Origin: Bacteroides sp.
Lineage (GTDB): Bacteria; Bacteroidota; Bacteroidia; Bacteroidales; Bacteroidaceae
DNA length: 64,000 nt
Assembly: GCF_030151085.1 (NCBI RefSeq)
Contig: NZ_JASLER010000093.1
Location: 68,078-132,077 of the forward strand
Reading direction: 5' to 3'
Position 1 is the stretch's first letter. The number at the start of each line of letters is the position of its first letter. Shown piece by piece: positions 61,846-64,000 of this stretch. The notes beneath the pieces are model-generated. The model was not told the origin of the DNA, did no database searches, and saw nothing but the letters and a program-made list of their open reading frames with translations. The position numbers and the translations under genes are program-made.

Positions 61846-62856
61846 TTAGCAGTTAACTGATGCCATGTGAGCGATCAAGTCAAGAACCTTGTTAGAATAA
61901 CCGATTTCGTTATCATACCAAGATACAACTTTTACGAAAGTATCAGTCAAAGCGATACCAGCTTTAGCGTCGAAGATAGAAGTGCGAACGTCACCCAAGA
62001 AGTCAGAAGAAACAACTGCATCTTCAGTGTAACCCAGAACACCAGCCAATTCGCCTTCAGCAGCTTCTTTCATAGCAGCGCAGATTTCAGCGTAAGTAGC
62101 AGGCTTAGCCAAGTTAACTGTCAAGTCAACTACAGAAACGTCCAAAGTCGGAACACGCATAGACATACCAGTCAATTTGCCGTTCAATGCAGGGATAACT
62201 TTACCTACAGCCTTAGCAGCACCTGTAGAAGAAGGGATGATGTTGCCAGAAGCAGCACGACCACCTCTCCAGTCTTTCATAGAAGGACCGTCAACTGTTT
62301 TCTGAGTAGCAGTAGTAGAGTGAACTGTAGTCATCAAACCGTCAGTAATACCCCATTTGTCGTTCAATACTTTAGCGATAGGAGCCAAGCAGTTAGTAGT
62401 ACAAGAAGCGTTAGATACGAATTGAGTACCTTTCACGTAAGTTTTTTCATTAACACCGCAAACGAACATCGGAGTGTCATCTTTAGAAGGAGCTGACATT
62501 ACAACGTACTTAGCGCCAGCTTCGATATGAGCTTGAGCTTTGTCTTTAGAAAGGAACAAACCTGTAGATTCAACAACGTATTCAGCACCTACAGCATCCC
62601 ATTTCAAGTCAGCCGGGTTTCTTTCAGCGGTGATGCGGATAGCTTGACCGTTAACGATCAGCTTGCTATTTTCAACATCTGCTTCGATAGTGCCTTCGAA
62701 TTGTCCGTGCATTGTATCATACTTCAGCATGTAAGCCAAGTAGTCAACCGGGCAAAGGTCATTGATACCTACGATTTGAATATCGTTTCTCTTCATTGCA
62801 GCACGGAAAACGAAACGTCCGATACGTCCGAATCCATTAATACCTACTTTAATCAT
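61846..62856 (-). CDS. gapA: Type I glyceraldehyde-3-phosphate dehydrogenase
   Basis: 336 aa from MIKVGINGFGRIGRFVFRAA, the NAD-binding start. Catalytic Cys lies in SNASCTTNCLAPIAKV, with TTVHSTTATQKTVDGPS and the terminal WYDNEIGYSNKVLDL. It is the glycolytic enzyme, cytoplasmic tetramer. The extended in-frame start at 62910 lies between promoter and gene and has no family similarity. Codon use looks strongly biased, as in highly expressed genes, which also creates a long antisense ORF. Confidence 0.97.
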   Translation of the reverse strand: MIKVGINGFGRIGRFVFRAAMKRNDIQIVGINDLCPVDYLAYMLKYDTMHGQFEGTIEADVENSKLIVNGQAIRITAERNPADLKWDAVGAEYVVESTGLFLSKDKAQAHIEAGAKYVVMSAPSKDDTPMFVCGVNEKTYVKGTQFVSNASCTTNCLAPIAKVLNDKWGITDGLMTTVHSTTATQKTVDGPSMKDWRGGRAASGNIIPSSTGAAKAVGKVIPALNGKLTGMSMRVPTLDVSVVDLTVNLAKPATYAEICAAMKEAAEGELAGVLGYTEDAVVSSDFLGDVRTSIFDAKAGIALTDTFVKVVSWYDNEIGYSNKVLDLIAHMASVNC

Positions 62857-62936
62857 TTTGTTTAAACTTTTAAGGGTTTTATAAAATTTGTTCAAATATC
62901 TCTCATACAAGGTGCATTTCTTTCTGAAATGCGCTG

Positions 62937-62944
62937 CAAAAGTA
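62937..62944 (-). promoter_or_regulatory. -7 element for gapA
   Basis: TACTTTTG on the minus strand, about 80 bp upstream of the ATG, leaving a leader of roughly 75 nt. It is back-to-back with the mscL promoter. Confidence 0.6.
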
Positions 62945-62956
62945 CGAAAATGTTTT

Positions 62957-62964
62957 TATATTTG
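62957..62964 (+). promoter_or_regulatory. -7 element for mscL
   Basis: TATATTTG, 30 bp upstream of the mscL ATG and 12 bp from the divergent gapA -7 box. Confidence 0.55.
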
Positions 62965-62994
62965 TGAGTGAAATTACAATTAAATAATTGAAAA

Positions 62995-63435
62995 ATGGGA
63001 AAAAGTACTTTTTTGCAAGATTTTAAAGCATTTGCCATGAAGGGCAATGTGGTTGATATGGCTGTCGGTGTAATTATTGGTGGTGCATTTGGTAAAATAG
63101 TATCTTCTGTGGTTGCAGATGTGATAATGCCTGTTTTGGGCTTGTTGGTCGGCGGTGTAAACTTTACGGATTTGAAGTGGGTAATGAAACCTGCCGAGGT
63201 AGTTGATGGCAAGGAAATTGCCGCTGTAACTCTGAACTATGGCAATTTTCTGCAAGTTACGTTCGACTTCCTTATTATTGCTTTCTCTATCTTTTTATTT
63301 ATCAAATTGATTACTCGTCTGACGGCAAAGAAAGAAGAGGCTTCGGCTACGCCTTCTGCACCTCCCGCTCCCACTAAAGAAGAGGTTTTGCTGACGGAGA
63401 TTCGCGATTTGCTGAAGGACAAAGCATCCAATTAA
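62995..63435 (+). CDS. mscL: Large-conductance mechanosensitive channel
   Basis: 146 aa. FLQDFKAFAMKGNVVDMAVGVIIGGAFGKIVSSVVADVI is the N-terminal amphipathic helix plus pore-lining TM1. A periplasmic loop follows, then TM2 (VTFDFLIIAFSIFLFIKLI) and a cytoplasmic helix (EEVLLTEIRDLLKD). It releases solutes on hypo-osmotic shock. Single gene divergent from gapA. Confidence 0.96.
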   Translation: MGKSTFLQDFKAFAMKGNVVDMAVGVIIGGAFGKIVSSVVADVIMPVLGLLVGGVNFTDLKWVMKPAEVVDGKEIAAVTLNYGNFLQVTFDFLIIAFSIFLFIKLITRLTAKKEEASATPSAPPAPTKEEVLLTEIRDLLKDKASN

Positions 63436-63694
63436 CGGTATCTCTTCGTACTTTTCTTTTGATGTAGGTATTGCCTTGGTTTTGCCATCGCAGTGGCAAA
63501 CTTTTGCCACCGCTTTGGCAAGACTTTGCCAACATATAGGCAAGAGGCTGTCATTGCTTTGGTAAGATTGTACGACTGCAAGTGGCATCTATTACAGAGC
63601 TTAATCATTGTGCTTTGTGCTTCTTTGTGAGTTGTTTATTCCTAAAAAAATAGATTTTTAGCCTTATTGTTTCTATTATTCCCTTACTTTTTTC
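63436..63694. other. Gene-free stretch between mscL and guaA
   Basis: Contains the three tandem inverted repeats at 63481-63543 and AT-rich promoter DNA. No ORF is supportable. Confidence 0.6.
63481..63543. repeat. Three successive TTGCC(A) inverted repeats
   Basis: TTTGCCA/TGGCAAA (63481-63500), TTGCCA/TGGCAA (63504-63521) and TTGCC/GGCAA (63526-63543) are three small hairpin units in a row. The set may terminate mscL or be a mobile-type intergenic repeat. Confidence 0.6.
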
Positions 63695-63702
63695 TACTTT
63701 TG
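63695..63702 (+). promoter_or_regulatory. -7 element for guaA
   Basis: TACTTTTG, 36 bp upstream of the ATG at 63739. Confidence 0.65.
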
Positions 63703-63738
63703 CACATCGTTTTTATCCATTCTGACTAAATATTTAGT

Positions 63739-64000
63739 ATGCAAGAAAAAATTATTATTCTTGATTTCGGTTCACAAACCACGCAGCTTATTGGCCGTCG
63801 TGTTCGTGAGTTGAACGTGTATTGTGAAATTGTGCCTTACAATAAATTCCCGCAGGGGGATAAGAGTGTTAAGGGGGTTATTCTTTCAGGTAGTCCATTC
63901 TCTGTTTATGATGAAAGTGCGTTTAAGATTGATTTGAGTGAAATCCGTGGCAAGTATCCTATATTGGGCATCTGCTATGGCGCACAATTCATTTCGTATA
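63739..64000 (+). CDS. guaA: GMP synthase (glutamine-hydrolysing), N-terminal part
   Basis: 87 codons before the right edge. MQEKIIILDFGSQTTQLIGRRVRE is the start of the class I glutamine amidotransferase domain, and ILGICYGAQFIS contains the catalytic cysteine. The enzyme aminates XMP to GMP. The synthetase domain lies outside the window. Confidence 0.93.
   Translation, partial: MQEKIIILDFGSQTTQLIGRRVRELNVYCEIVPYNKFPQGDKSVKGVILSGSPFSVYDESAFKIDLSEIRGKYPILGICYGAQFISY

Noticed and set aside
61867..62496. 209-codon plus-strand ORF antisense to gapA
   Set aside because: It mirrors the strongly biased codons of gapA. Its translation is Ser/Arg/Asn-rich, without any recognisable domain or RBS.
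1..64000. CRISPR array, prophage or complete insertion sequence
   Set aside because: No regularly spaced direct repeats, no cas, capsid or integrase genes, and only IS fragments were seen.

Overview
The window looks like a chromosomal segment of a gut-type Bacteroides (phylum Bacteroidota). The evidence is moderate to low GC, SusC/SusD pairs, and many genes preceded by the Bacteroides -7 element TAnnTTTG. Families largely confined to the phylum are also present (DUF6266, DUF3256, DUF4847, DUF5690, DUF5715). No plasmid, phage, CRISPR or rRNA signature was seen.

Layout. 1-5.4 kb (minus): housekeeping genes pgeF (cut by the window edge), obgE, adk, hpt, then a POT peptide transporter and a DUF6266 protein. 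5.5-11.7 kb: a worn accessory stretch with an IS1634/IS4-like transposase fragment, an ABM monooxygenase, two AraC regulators, a CocE-type hydrolase joined by an apparent deletion to a headless nitroreductase, and an M23 peptidase next to IS21-like end repeats. 11.7-21 kb: DUF5690 membrane protein plus OprP-type porin, nnr, a DUF5715 lipoprotein, a beta-barrel fragment, truA, an EamA transporter, an fRMsr-type GAF protein, DUF3256 and YitT. 49.7-64 kb: small housekeeping units, namely a DUF1232-like protein, an acyltransferase, a Crp/Fnr regulator, an ABC ATPase relic, tRNA-Tyr and tRNA-Gly, ribH, a TPR protein, recF-dciA, a minus-strand run from an M3 peptidase to a PHP phosphatase, gapA, mscL and the start of guaA.

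The centrepiece is a plus-strand polysaccharide utilization locus at about 21.1-49.7 kb. A cupin-AraC regulator precedes a cytoplasmic sugar-phosphate module: two cupin glucose-6-phosphate isomerases, a ROK kinase and a ManA-type isomerase fused to an extra N-terminal domain. An inner-membrane sugar porter follows. Next come SusC/SusD pair 1, a GH116 enzyme, SusC/SusD pair 2, a sialidase-fold protein, a DUF2961/GH172 enzyme, GH3, GH20 and a second GH116. The likely flow is glycan capture by SusCD, exo-cleavage by surface or periplasmic GH116/GH3/GH20/GH172, uptake of a free hexose, phosphorylation, and isomerisation through mannose-6-P, fructose-6-P and glucose-6-P. The substrate is unknown. 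The isomerase set suggests fructose or mannose, yet no classical mannosidase or fructosidase is present. This locus is the best candidate here for an undescribed system.

All functions are read from sequence motifs by eye. No database search was run.
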